Positions 49,430-60,839 of a stretch of 64,000 nt of DNA are shown here, piece by piece. A model generated the notes under the pieces. It did no database searches, was not told the DNA's origin, and saw only the letters and a list, made by a program, of their open reading frames with translations. Made by a program: the position numbers and the translations under genes. Each line of letters starts with the position of its first letter. Positions within the stretch are counted from its first letter, which is position 1. The stretch is from Molanna angustata (lineage: Eukaryota; Arthropoda; Insecta; Trichoptera; Molannidae). Where the stretch lies: contig OY754977.1 in assembly GCA_963576475.1 (NCBI GenBank), positions 16,936,033 to 17,000,032 on the forward strand, given 5' to 3'.

Positions 49430-50090
49430 ACTCAGGAAACAAGTATTAGATACATTCCACGAAAGGCACCCTGTTATTGTCGCCATGAAGTGACGATTAA
49501 GGTGCAAAGTGTAGTGGCCAAGAATGGATAAGGACGCAAAATCCTTGGTTAAGTGCTGTAAAGAGACAATAGTAAAGATATGTAGTAGCTGTAAAGAGAT
49601 CTCCCTGTGATAATGAAACACTGAGAACTTTCTGCAGAACCATGGACTGATATTGCAATGAAATTATTAGGTCTATTACCTATTAGTTGTAGTCAATTAC
49701 TACAGTCGATATAAGGAAATAAAAATAACAAGGACAATCACAAGTTCACAAATTATTAAAATTCTTATTGAAATTTTCAGTTGTCTGGGTTACCCAGAAT
49801 CGATCACTGGTGACAATTTGTGAAGAATTTAAAGTGCTGTGAGAGATGTAACATCATGCTATTCCATATCGTCCCGCATTGGTCACAAATGAATGGCAAA
49901 GTTGAACGTCAAAACTGAGACATATTAAAACACCATTAAATCTGCAAAATGGAAGAAACAGACATAAATGAAGCGCTTTGCGAATAATTATTAAAATACG
50001 AATCCGCTCCGCACTCTGTAACTGAAAATATGCCATTAGAATGTTTCATCGAAAGACAGAATGAAGACAAAATTCCTATGATAAAAGACT
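49430..50090 (+). pseudogene. Integrase remnant of LTR element
   Basis: Across frames and stops the plus strand reads RGNRIVIPQRLRKQVLDTFH, CSSCKEISL, VNYYSRYKEIKITRTITSSQ, SCLGYPESITGDN, HWSQMNGKVERQN and YESAPHSVTENMPLECFIER. These are the HHCC, core and DDE-region landmarks of a Gypsy-type integrase. At least eight stops or frame changes make it non-coding. Confidence 0.75.
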
Positions 50091-50564
50091 AAAACCCGAA
50101 AGTCAGAAATAGGGATAAAGGCAAAAAGAGAAGGAGAAGGAATACAGAGAGAGAAATAGGAGAGCTCAGAACCAAAAAAAATAGTGACAGGAGATAAGGG
50201 TTACATTATGGATATGGAGAAAACGAACGATCTGTCGACTAAATTTAGTATTTAACCACTTATAGTGGAAGATGTATCTGGTGGCAATATAAGGATAAGG
50301 AATGAGGAAACTGGGCAAAGGCTGCGCAGGAGCATTATTCATCTAACGAAAATAGAAGGGCAATGGAAGTCGGTTCAAGATGATACCGAGCTGAACAATG
50401 ATAATTTACCTAATAAAGAAACAATTATTAGCCCTACTACTGAACAGTGAGTTTATTAAAGATTGATATTAAACTGGTATTGATTAATGCGTTGATAGCA
50501 GATGCCAGATGTAAACTGAAATATTTATTTTATAACTCTTATAAAAATGTAAATAAGGAAGGGA

Positions 50565-50732
50565 TGTAGTGTTTGTAGTATCTATACAATAGATATGTAA
50601 CGCTGTCTCATGTGCATAAGTAGCGATATGAAGGTTTGTCAATCGGCCAGTCGCACAGGTGACGTCGGCCGGTGAGTACGTGTGCCTCGGTATGAGCTAC
50701 TTAGAGCAGTGGTGAGCCAGTGAGATCCTACA
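50565..50732 (+). repeat. 3' LTR, 168 bp
   Basis: Identical to the 5' LTR. Preceded by a purine-rich AAGGAAGGGA and followed by the target duplication AGTGT. Confidence 0.93.
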
Positions 50733-51189
50733 AGTGTGTTATCAATTGTTGACATAACCGACAAAAATCGATTCGAATGTATTTATGTATTTCTTTGTCT
50801 TTTAGTACAAAATACCTACATATAAATATCGTACATTGGCAGGCTATAAACAGGAATACACCCGAAAATAGGAAGTTTTGAATTATTTTCATACATACCT
50901 AGAATATGTAGATTAACTGCGACATGCATATCCTTGTACTTGCCAAGTATTGTTGCTATCGACTGCGGGTATAATATTTGGTAGGACCGCTGTCAGTCTG
51001 CTGATTCGTGTAAACTTATTGATGTTTTGTATATAAATATGCGTATGTATGTTTTTATATATAATTTGTATACTTTATATTTTTTGCATTTGTTTCCTGC
51101 CTAAGCAATTTGCTCTATTTTATTTTTATAAATAACTAATGTTATTAATAATAATATTGAATATTTTTTAATTGGTAAACCTTGTGAGA

Positions 51190-52040
51190 TATTATGTTTT
51201 TGTATATTTATTTATTTATTTATTTATGATCATATAAACATATACATTATTTTAATATAAGATAGCCGCCTCACTAGAATAAATCTGTTCTGAAGCAGCC
51301 ACCTGTACATTTGTGAAATTATTACATTAAAGTAAAAAACAAAAGAATAAGAAATCTATAAAAATAAACATTTGGAATTATTACATATTTTAAATTAAAA
51401 AATACAGATTTAAAAGTGAAATAGGTACACACAATCTAAACAGACAACAAAAAATAATAAGTTAAGAAATTATTGTTGCAACGTTACTTTCATTTTGGGT
51501 TCTACCCACATCAAGTAGCCACTTGGTACCACGGGCTTTGAATTGAGTTAACCCTTTAAGGTCCGATGGCAGTTTATTATAAATTCGAGGTGCAGTAAAT
51601 ACAAAAAATCTTTGCCCAAATTTAGTATTCATTTTTGGCACCAAATAGTTACCCGATGTTTTACCTCCTGTGTTCTTCAAGATGGAGTATTTTTGAGGAG
51701 GTTTGTTTTATAGAAATAAAATTAATATTGATCTGGTATAAAGCTGCCTCACATCCAATACTTTGAATTGCTTAAAAAGTTCTTCAGATCAATACCTAAA
51801 AGGCTTTTTGTTGATAACTCTTACCACAAATTTTTGTGATTTAATTTGTGGATCCAGTAATGTACGCGCAGCACCACCCCAGGCACTAATTGCATAACTG
51901 ATAATACTCTGGCACAGAGCGTAGTACACCATTTTTAATAGTGAAATGTTCATAAAGCTACGTAGAATTTTGAATATATATATTAATCTTCGCACCTTGG
52001 CGCTAACATATTCAATGTGAGGGACCCATGGTTACATATT
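51190..52040 (-). pseudogene. 5'-truncated LINE, ORF2 C-terminus and 3' UTR
   Basis: The minus strand reads VSAKVRRLIYIFKILRSFMN, LLKMVYYALCQSIISYAISA, WGGAARTLLDPQIKSQKFVV, RVINKKPFRY and later FVFTAPRIYNKLPSDLKGL. This is the post-RT region of a LINE, in two frames with stops. The 3' end is an AAATAAATAAATA tail mirrored at 51205-51226. Confidence 0.78.
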
Positions 52041-52067
52041 CATGTATGTTTACCGTGTACCAAATCT

Positions 52068-52665
52068 TAAATAAATAAATAAATACCATCACACCATGTC
52101 CCGTATGGAGTAAGCAGAGAGAACCGAGCGTACTCCTCTATTTTTGTACACATTCCTGGTTTCCTTTACATCCATGCATCGTCTCATACATGCTCGTCGA
52201 TTGTTCAAGCTTCTTGTTTCGTTCTTTCAAAATATCATTCACATGGTTATGCCATCCCTCTCTGGGCCAACCCCTGCTATTCACTCTATCTCTTACACAC
52301 ATGTATATTTTTTTCCCAGTCGTTCATCGGTCATTCTTTCAATATGTCCAAACCACGTCGTTTTATCTTGCATTCTCTCGTTATGTCCTCATTTTTAATT
52401 CTTTCATATATATTGTTCTATCACAATTCTACAACATTAATTCTACTTTCATGCGTCATTTGCCACGTTCATGTTTCACTGGAATACGTCAAAGTAAGCA
52501 CTACAATTACATTATGTACGGCAATTTTGGCTTCCTTTGAGATGCTTGGATTGGACATTACAGGTCTGAGTGTTCCGTTTATTCTATCACCTGCCATAAT
52601 TCTTCTTTCAATATCTTTATCAGGTCTTCCATTCCGTTCAAACGTTCTCCCCACGTATAAATACT
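52068..52665 (-). pseudogene. LINE ORF2 C-terminal fragment
   Basis: The minus strand reads MAGDRINGTLRPVMSNPSIS, KEAKIAVHNVIVVLTLTYSS, TTWFGHIERMTDERLGKKIY and WPREGWHNHVNDILKER, then TGTGATGGTATTTATTTA. Same family as 31500-32170, with more stops. Confidence 0.82.
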
Positions 52666-52699
52666 ATAAATTAAAATAATATTTTTTGGTGGTCGGTAT

Positions 52700-53460
52700 T
52701 GTCGAATGTGACACTGTGTTAAAACCAAATGAAATTACAATATAAATAATACCTTAGTTAATTTGTGATGTCGTGGTCGGAACTTATAGATAAAGATTAA
52801 ACGCGACTCTACGCTATTGAACGATTAACACATGAATAAATAAATATCTGTAGATTTGTATCAACATTCAGCAGGCTGTGGTTCGTCGATCTTCGTTAAT
52901 CTTCGTGAGTATTCGAGAATCATAAGGCTATACCTACATATTGCAGCTGACAAGGTGCAGCTACAATATCTAGTAAAAAAGCCACTTAAAATACATATTT
53001 TTTATTTTCTTTATTGTATTGGGTCAATATCGTTATAAAAGTGTAAACCGCCAAAAGAAATTTGTATAAATCTCACGTAGGTAATTTGATGGAATCGTGA
53101 TCTTCTTGGAGTTCTTTGTTGGTTAATTACCAAGTCAATTAAATCTTTGATGTTCTTTGTTCATAAAAAGAAGGGTAAGAAAGCAATAAACCATGTTCTG
53201 GTTTTACACTCTCTCATTACGACGTTTTGAAACGAGGAAGATTATTCATGTCGTTGAGTCTTGAGCTGTATGTATATTAAGCGATGCGAATTTTATGGTC
53301 ACTCTTTGCGGACATCGCAGATATTTTTACTCTCCACACTATGGAATAGGGGAGAGTCATGATTTCGCAAAATTTAAGCGTATTTTTTTTACATCAATTT
53401 CTCAATGGGTATCATGTAGAGAATGCACACTATGAGTTTCGTCGTGATGTGTTTGTGTGT
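52700..53460. other. No gene recognised
   Basis: No coding or RNA feature recognised. Confidence 0.45.
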
Positions 53461-53465
53461 ATGGC

Positions 53466-53507
53466 GTATACGCTGTACGCCGTACGCCGTACGCCGTACG
53501 CCGTAGC
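53466..53507. repeat. Heptamer repeat (GTACGCC)n
   Basis: TGTACGCC then four further GTACGCC-type units end in GTAGC. A short, pure GC-rich island in AT-rich sequence. Confidence 0.9.
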
Positions 53508-53514
53508 ATTTATC

Positions 53515-55880
53515 TTTTTTGTGTCCTCTCTACAGCCCAAACTATAAGTCTGATCGACTTCATATTAACATCATATGTGTAAAGTGCAAAGACCTAGAGC
53601 TGATTAGTTTTCCATAGCCAACTTTTGATTTCTTCTCTATGAATTCATCATTTACGTTGTTTTTTTTTTGTGTCCTCTCTGCAGCCCAAACTATAAGTCC
53701 GATTGACTTCATATTGATATCACATGTGTTAAGTCCATAAACTTAGAGCTGATTAGTTTTCCATAGACAACGGTTTATTTTTTCCCAATGTTTCTTTATG
53801 ATTTCATCTATTAAAACTGAAAAAATGCTCTCACGACCTGGAAATTAGAGATATTTTAATTTGGTTTCAACTATTTATACAACACCAAGAATCTTCATAA
53901 AATTGTATTCAAAGTTGGTCAATGTTAAAAGAAAAATATTCAACGGTTTCAAAAATTATATTTTATTTAATGGATATTTGTATGAAACTTATATGTAACA
54001 AGAGAATTTTTTTATATTTGGCAATGTTCAGTTCATTGATTTCATATTGATATAAGAATATTAATAGCTTGAACTTAGAACTGATTAGCTTTTCATAGAT
54101 ATCATAAAATTTCTTCATATGATATCACGTGTCAACATTGTCAAAATGCTCTAACGCTCTTTGAAACAAAATTTATCTGCTTTTTTTAAAATATTTCATA
54201 CAACATAAGCAAACTTCACTATACTGCATTAATAGTTTGTCTATCTTAACATAAAAATATACTATCGGAAGAAAATTTATATTCCTGTTAGTAACATTTA
54301 GTATGAATAAAAATGTAATTAGATAATTTTCTATGTATGGAAACGTTCAGTAATTTGATTTCATGTTATTATGTAAAGAGCTTGAACATAGAACTGATTA
54401 GCTTTCCATAAATAACAAAAAAATTCTTCATATAATATCACCTCTCCAAATTTGGAAAATGCTCTCGCGTTCTTTAGAACAAAATTTATCTGCTTTTTTT
54501 AAAATATTTCATACAACATAAGCATTCTTCCCTATACTGCATTAATAGTTTGTCTATCTTAACATAAAAATATACTATCGGAAGAAAATTTATATTCCTG
54601 ATAGTAACATTTAGTATGAATAAAAATGTAATTAGATAAATTTCTATGTATGGAAACGTTCAGTAATTTGATTTCATGTTATAATGTAAAGAGCTTGAAC
54701 ATAGAACTGATAAGCTTTCCATAAATAACAAAAAAATTCTTCATATGATATCACCTGTCAAAATTTGGAAAATACTCTTGCGTTCTTTAAAACAAAATTT
54801 ATCTGCTTTTTTAAAAATATTTCATACAACATAAGCATTCTTCACTATACTGCATTAATAGTTTGTCTATCTTAACATAAAAATATACTATCGGAAGAAA
54901 ATTTATATTCCTGATAGTAACATTTAGTATGAATAAAAATGTAATTAGATAAATTTCTATGTATGGAAACGTTCAGTAATTTGATTTCATGTTATAATGT
55001 AAAGAGCTTGAACATAGAACTGATTAGCTTTCCATAAATAACAAAAAAATCTTCATATGATATCACGTGTCAAAATTTTGAAAAAGCTCTCGCGTTCTTT
55101 AAATCAAAATTTATCTGCTTTTTTTAAAATATTTCATACAACATAAGCATTCTTCACTATACTGCATTAATAGTTTGTTTATCTTAACATAAAAATATAC
55201 TATCGGAAGAAAATTTATATTCCTGGTAGTAACATTTAGTATGAATAAAAATGTAATTAGATAAATTTCTATGTATGGAAAAGTTCAGTAATTTGATTTC
55301 ATGTTATAATGTAAAGAGCTTGAACATAGAACTGATTAGCTTTCCATAAATAACAAAAAAATTCTTCATATGATATCACCTGTCAAAATTTGGAAAATAC
55401 TCTTGCGTTCTTTAAAACAAAATTTATGTGCTTTTTTAAAAATATTTCATACAACATAAGCATTCTTCACTATACTGCATTAATAGTTTGTCTATCTTAA
55501 CATAAAAATATACTATCGGAAGAAAATTTATATTCCTGATAGTAACATTTAGTATGAATAAAAATGAAATTAGATAAATTTCTATGTATGGAAACGTTCA
55601 GTAATTTGATTTCATGTTATAATGTAAAGAGCTTGAACATAGAACTGATTAGCTTTCCATAAATAACAAAAAAATCTTCATATGATATCACGTGTCAAAA
55701 TTTTGAAAATGCTCTCGCGTTCTTTAAATCAAAATTTATCTGCTTTTTTTAAAATATTTCATACAACATAAGCATTCTTCACTATACGGCATTAATAGTT
55801 TGTCTATCTTAACATGAAAATATACTATCGTTAGAAAATTTATATTCCTGGTAGTAAAATTTAGAATGAATAAAATATTT
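53515..55880. repeat. Satellite array, about 313 bp unit
   Basis: The landmark CTTGAACATAGAACTGATTA recurs at 54381, 54694, 55007, 55319 and 55632; a variant is at 54067, and shorter diverged versions (CTAGAGCTGATTAG, CTTAGAGCTGATTAG) are at about 53590 and 53740. Units share TATACTATCGGAAGAAAATT and CTTCACTATACTGCATTAAT. The right four units alternate A-B-A-B. Confidence 0.93.
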
Positions 55881-56086
55881 CATTGTCAATATTTGTGGTG
55901 TGGAGAGTTTAGTGTTGGCCACAACCCACTCGTTTTTTTAAATGACAAGGAATAAATTTCTTTTTACGTCGTCACACACAATTGTAAATTTTCATATTTT
56001 AGGGCTCTACAAATACTCTAACGTTCTTACTTATTAGATTTCGTTTATTATCATTTAATGATTCGGCGGATATTTTGTGGTAGTTA

Positions 56087-56190
56087 ATATAAACCATTTT
56101 TGAATTATTAATTAGTCGCGAAACATGTCGCGAAGTGACTCAAAAAACAAGTGGTTTATAGCTAATTAATAATTCAAAAATGATAGATTT
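56087..56190. repeat. Inverted repeat around TCGCGAAACATGTCGCGA
   Basis: A perfect 21 bp inverted pair (56095-56115, 56162-56182; CATTTTTGAATTATTAATTA plus G) encloses TCGCGAAACATGTCGCGAAG and GTGACTC. A GAAAC-AT-GTCG core of this kind is reminiscent of Penelope-like terminal motifs, but no coding part is nearby. Confidence 0.65.
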
Positions 56191-56194
56191 CGTT

Positions 56195-57720
56195 TAGTTT
56201 ACTAAACGCGCAACTACATAAGTACGACTAAAATATTAAAATATCTTACTTATAAACGTACATATACTAAGATATGACTTATTAGTTCACCGAATTGTTT
56301 AAGAACACCCTCATTTAATTTTTTTATATGGCCGCATTGGCTTCACAAATGTCAAAAAATATATAAATGCATGTAATTTTGGGATAACTGACATCGAAAA
56401 ATAAAAACAAACACCGCATTGTGCTGTGTTGAGTCAATTTAAACACGATTACGATGAAGAATAACAAGGAGAAACGTTATTAGTATTACATTTTTCTGTC
56501 AATCTCAAATATGCATCGGATCATAATATGTGAATGATCCACCATTTTGAAATATTAGGTGTGACGCGTTAGTCGAGCGTTATATAAGCTTTCGACCTGT
56601 CCTTACTTGACGTCTATGAAATAAAGGTGTAATAAAGATAGTCAAGTAACGTTTTAGTTAATCACGCCCAATTTCCAGTTACGATTGATAGTTTACGTTT
56701 ATAAGTAAGACTTTAAGTTTTTTTCGTGTAATTTGTGCTACACTTTTAAAACTATCTATCAACTTCAAACGACTATATTTTATTCATTTTGGAGATAATT
56801 TAAATCTACACCTACTAAGTCAAACTACCGAGTTACTTAATTGTATTTATTTATTAATTTTACATAACTGAAATAAAATACAATTAAATGCTTGAAATAT
56901 TGTGTATGCATACTTGTGTGTGTGCGTGTTACTGGTTTCATCAGTTGCTTGGCACAAATATTACATAGTGTATATTCTTCTTAGATTAAATTATAAAGCA
57001 ATTTGTTATTGTAATAAATGTAGCGGGTAATTATGTTGAATTTAGTGTTATAATGTTATTTATGTGTTACGAACCGATGTTATGTATCCATGATGTTAAC
57101 TGATTTTTGTAGTTTTGTGACATGGTATTTTGTGATAGCAGCTTTAGTGAAGTCGGTATAAAATTATGCAATTTGATGGCATTGTCAAATATCGAAAAAA
57201 TTATTACGTTTAATCTACTTCTACTCTACTTGTTCTTCTGGCTTTGTGTACCTCTGGAGATCTGTTTATGCCGCTGAGTTGTTAGTAGTATCCTGTGATG
57301 TAGATTCGCAACTGTCACGCTATCGTTTTAGAGGTCTTCTTGCGTTTCTTTTCCCCCAAATATCGATACGAGAAAGTCAGTATCGTTTTCTATGTCTTTC
57401 CCATAAAACGACATCTTCCTTTATACGCATTTTCTGTATTTCTGATTCTATGCATTAGTATGTTAAAGTTTACGCATCTCGGTGTTTTTGTTTCCGAAAC
57501 CCAAATGGAGATAAATATGTTTCTATTGAATACTGATAAAAAGGCTTTATCTTCACCAGAAGCTTTATCAACATATATTATATGAAAAAAAAATCGTCTT
57601 CAGCTTGATTATCCACAGCACCAAAAACATAATCACTGTAGGACATTTACTCTCAGTCATTCGTTTGGTGGTAACTTTTGTGGTTTCTTTATCGAACCAA
57701 AAACACATATTATTTATTTT
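56195..57720. other. No gene recognised
   Basis: AT-rich; short open frames around 57246-57585 have no recognisable domain. Confidence 0.4.
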
Positions 57721-57721
57721 A

Positions 57722-57772
57722 ACTAAAGGCGGACTTATTGTCTAGTGGAAATTTCTTCCAGACAACCATCTG
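57722..57772 (-). mobile_element. CR1-like LINE tail fragment
   Basis: The minus strand reads GGTTGTCTGGAAGAAATTTC, CACTAGACAATAAGTCCGCC, a diverged copy of the conserved tail. Confidence 0.6.
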
Positions 57773-57872
57773 TTACATATTATATGGATGAAGGTGATTC
57801 AGTACATGTACATCATCATCATTTCCGGCCCCTCTATGCTGGTGTAATAATTATTTATTTATTTATTCATCT

Positions 57873-58044
57873 TTCTGGTTGGTTGGAAGAAATTGCCTAA
57901 TGGCAATAAGCCCGCCAGTGTACAATTATATTTGTTTATATTATGTACAATAAGATGTATAAATAAATAAATAAATAATATAAACAAATTTCTTGTACAC
58001 AGACGGGCTTATTGCTTTTAGGCAATTTCTTCCAACCAACCAGT
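57873..58044. mobile_element. Two CR1-like tails, tail to tail
   Basis: A plus-strand tail (GGTTGGTTGGAAGAAATTG, TTGCC-TAAT-GGCAA hairpin) runs to ATAAATAAATAAATAAATAA. From there a minus-strand tail runs out to CTTCCAACCAACC. The whole is a palindrome of about 170 bp. Confidence 0.8.
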
Positions 58045-58054
58045 ATCTTCATCT

Positions 58055-58565
58055 AATATCATTCAACAATAGATGAAAAATTGCAGATATGATGACACTA
58101 TACAAATTCAAATAACAGTATCAATTAAAAATACTACAAATAGAAATATTTTTCACTTAAAATTCTTTAATACGAATATCGGTTCTCTCCAGTTCCTCTC
58201 TAAATCAGAATGTACAACTCTGTTCATCAAATTAATAATATTGATATATTCTTAAACTCCAAATTAACTTTCAAAGAACGCATAATATCCCGGTTCGTAA
58301 CCTCTTAATTCTTTTGTATAAATTTACGTATAACTGTAATGTATATTTTTTCATGTTTAATTGTTGTTTAACTCTCGTGTTTCATTTGCTTAATTATTGT
58401 GTTTAATCTTTGAGTCTACAACTCTTAACTTACTGTGTAATTTTCACCTGCAAGATAATAATTATGTATATATAAAATAGACACTGCACCTTCCGTACAC
58501 TGCATAGTGTAGTGTAGGTAGGAAACTTTTATACCTACATACAATACTCTTTATATATACTACTT
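58055..58565. other. No gene recognised
   Basis: AT-rich; nothing recognised. Confidence 0.4.
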
Positions 58566-58681
58566 GGGCCTTACTTACTATTTATAATACGAGTTTAATC
58601 CAATGCTAAGTCAGTTTTGGCCATACAAAAAACTGGGTAAGTATCAGCTTAAACCTAAATTACAAATAGTATGTAAGGCCC
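58566..58681. repeat. Fold-back repeat, 116 bp
   Basis: GGGCCTTACTTACTATTTAT, AATACGAGTTTAA is mirrored by TTAAACCTAAATTACAAATA, GTATGTAAGGCCC, around a loop containing CAGTTTTGGCCATAC. Confidence 0.8.
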
Positions 58682-58689
58682 ATTATGTA

Positions 58690-60120
58690 TAACTATTATG
58701 CGCAGAAATATTTGGGCATTCATGCCTGTGTCTTACATTTCGAAATCGCTCAATTTTCAATTGTTCTCTAATTAATATGAAAGTTGATATTTTTAATATA
58801 CACATGTATATATATAACTGTGAATTGTAAATATAAAAATATGTGAATATCCGAGCTTTTCTATTCCTTTCTCTTTCTGTGAGATTTAATTAAGGTATAA
58901 AGTTAACTATTTCAAAAGCTTTTAATAAATAGCTTCAATACATATCAACAGGCTACATTAATGTCCCCACAAGGCTAAAAGTCAATTATACATTTAACAT
59001 TTTCTGGATTTTTATTGTTTTTATTTTATAAATAAAAAAATAAGAAAAAAATGGCAATATATCAATTATCATAGGGGATTTAGGGTATTAATCTGTTTAT
59101 GTTTCATTATTTTGCATTCAAAAACATGTAACCTTAGACCAAATTGAAAAAGTTTTGCCTCAGAACAGACTTGTCTTGTGAGGCAGTAAATTTCCAAATA
59201 GGTATAATTGTTCATAATAAGTATTTTTAAAATATATAGTATGTTTATAAAAAGTCTTTTTAAAATATGGTTATTTTTGTTATTGATATATACATGTGTA
59301 AATAATGGAAATTAATAATTTCATTTCATATTTTTGTATACAATTTTGTATCTGTACAACCTGAAAAATGTAATTTATAAGGAAGAGACGAAGTTTTTTT
59401 CTGATATATCTACATAGTACATAAGGTTGAAACTTTCCATCCCTAATAAAATATCAATTTTGCTTTTCATTTGCTCGATAGATCGTAGAAATACTCTCAA
59501 AGATAAGTTTTTTTTCCTATTATAGATCCATTACAAGTGGCTTAATTTTATGTTTTATAGGGTAGTGAATTAACTTTTATGAAAGTTACTTTACGATGTT
59601 ACAAGCGATTTATTGGGGATTTTGCAATATTATTACTTTTATTTTGTCGGTAAAAACTTAATAAAGTGCTTTCGTGGAGAACATTTTTTTATCTTTCAAA
59701 AGTTTGAACCCAAAGTCGTTATGATATTACATTATAGTTTTTTTATGTGTGTTTGTCATTGGCACATGACGTAGGTACTCAATTACAAAAATCAACTATT
59801 TATAGGGACTGTTTATAAATTGATAGTGCGAAAATATGTTTCTCTTGTTGCAAATAATAAGGAAACGACTTGTCATTAAAATATAAAGTTTTCCAATAAA
59901 ATAATAAACGTTTTTTTTTTCAAGAATGAAGCAGTGATATCTCTCCGAAAATTACTGATCCCTCTCCTTTTCCTTCCTTCCCTTTGCTACGTAATATTAA
60001 CTAAAGAAGGAATATTTATCCCTAAACACCTGATCTCGATTTGCTCTTCTTGTTCCTTCCCAATCCTTTTTTTTGCTATGATGTTTTTTAATTTATCTTA
60101 GTCTTATGTATATTTACTTT
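58690..60120. other. No gene recognised
   Basis: AT-rich; nothing recognised. Confidence 0.4.
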
Positions 60121-60124
60121 TTCA

Positions 60125-60545
60125 CCTGTTCTTTTTTAGCTTTATTTATTTATTTATTTATATAATTTATGTACATGTGTACAAAAGCAGGTTTATTGCC
60201 ATAAGGCAATTTCTTCCAACCAACCCGAGCAACGTGAAGTCTCTTAGTGAAATTGGTACATTACTAATTAAGTGAGAAATAAATTGATAAAAAATAACAT
60301 AAAAGAGTAAGAAATATAAAAAAAAATTACAAAGAGAAAAAAATATGAAAAGAGAGTTTAAAAATAAAAGAATAATAAAAATAACACTGATCATAGCAAT
60401 GAGGAAAAGGAGATTACGGAAGGATATAGAAGGAATTTATGAACTATTTGACAAATAAAGTTTTTTTAGTTTACCTTTAAATATTTGAATGGATTGAGAT
60501 GACGTTACTTCATCACTTAGGCCATTCCATAGCTTTCATTTTTTT
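60125..60545 (-). pseudogene. CR1-like LINE 3' end (C-terminus plus tail)
   Basis: The minus strand reads LWNGLSDEVTSSQSIQIFKG, KLKKLYLSNS, then a stop, a 3' UTR, GGTTGGAAGAAATTGCCTTA, TGGCAATAAACCTGC and an AAATAAATAAATAAA tail. The W-N-x-L-x-D-x-V-x-S...S-x-x-x-F-K-x-x-L peptide is the usual C-terminus of CR1-like ORF2. This copy ties the conserved tail in the window to a LINE. Confidence 0.72.
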
Positions 60546-60570
60546 ATATATAATTCTGTCACTCTGTAAT

Positions 60571-60648
60571 TTGGTTGGTTGGAAGAAATTGCCTAATGGC
60601 AATAAGCCCGCCAGTGTCCATTATATTTGTTATTATGTAAAAAGTTAA
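60571..60648 (+). mobile_element. CR1-like LINE 3' tail
   Basis: TTGGTTGGTTGGAAGAAATT, GCC-TAAT-GGC hairpin, AATAAGCCCGCCAGTGTCC, then an AAATAAATA tail shared with the facing SINE. Confidence 0.75.
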
Positions 60649-60649
60649 A

Positions 60650-60816
60650 TAAATAAATATGTCCTTATAACATAAGTATACATCCTTATAAATTCCTTAA
60701 AATAAACATATATAAATGCTTGTTGGTGAAGGAGAACGAAATCCGTCGTGGATTTAGGATTCGAACTCGCCACCAGTGGATTACTAAACCAGCGCACTAA
60801 TCGCTCTGCTACCACC
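60650..60816 (-). mobile_element. tRNA-derived SINE
   Basis: The minus strand reads GGTGGTAGCAGAGCGATTAG, TGCGCTGGTTTAGTAATCCA and B box GAGTTCGAATCCTAAATCC, then a body to an ATTTATTTATTTAAC-type end. Its tail meets the LINE tail at 60571-60648. Confidence 0.68.
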
Positions 60817-60839
60817 CATCTATTTTGTATCAAAGATAC

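Larger units (their letters stand above)
45624..50732 (+). mobile_element. Non-autonomous LTR retrotransposon, identical LTRs
   Basis: The two 168 bp LTRs (45624-45791 and 50565-50732) are identical and begin TGTAG, end CTACA. The 5 bp duplication AGTGT flanks the element (45619-45623, 50733-50737). A primer-binding-like TTGGCGACGAGG follows the left LTR, and a purine run AAGGAAGGGA precedes the right. The interior of about 4.8 kb has only integrase remnants with many stops, plus SINE-like units and a 47 bp minisatellite. The integrase position next to the 3' LTR suggests a Gypsy relative. Identical LTRs mean recent insertion, so the decayed copy was probably mobilised in trans. Confidence 0.9.

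Noticed and set aside
53515..55880. Tandem gene cluster
   Set aside because: Units of about 313 bp contain stops in all frames; it is a satellite.
57246..57585. Overlapping frames of 70-81 codons
   Set aside because: No recognisable domain, no splice context; probably chance.
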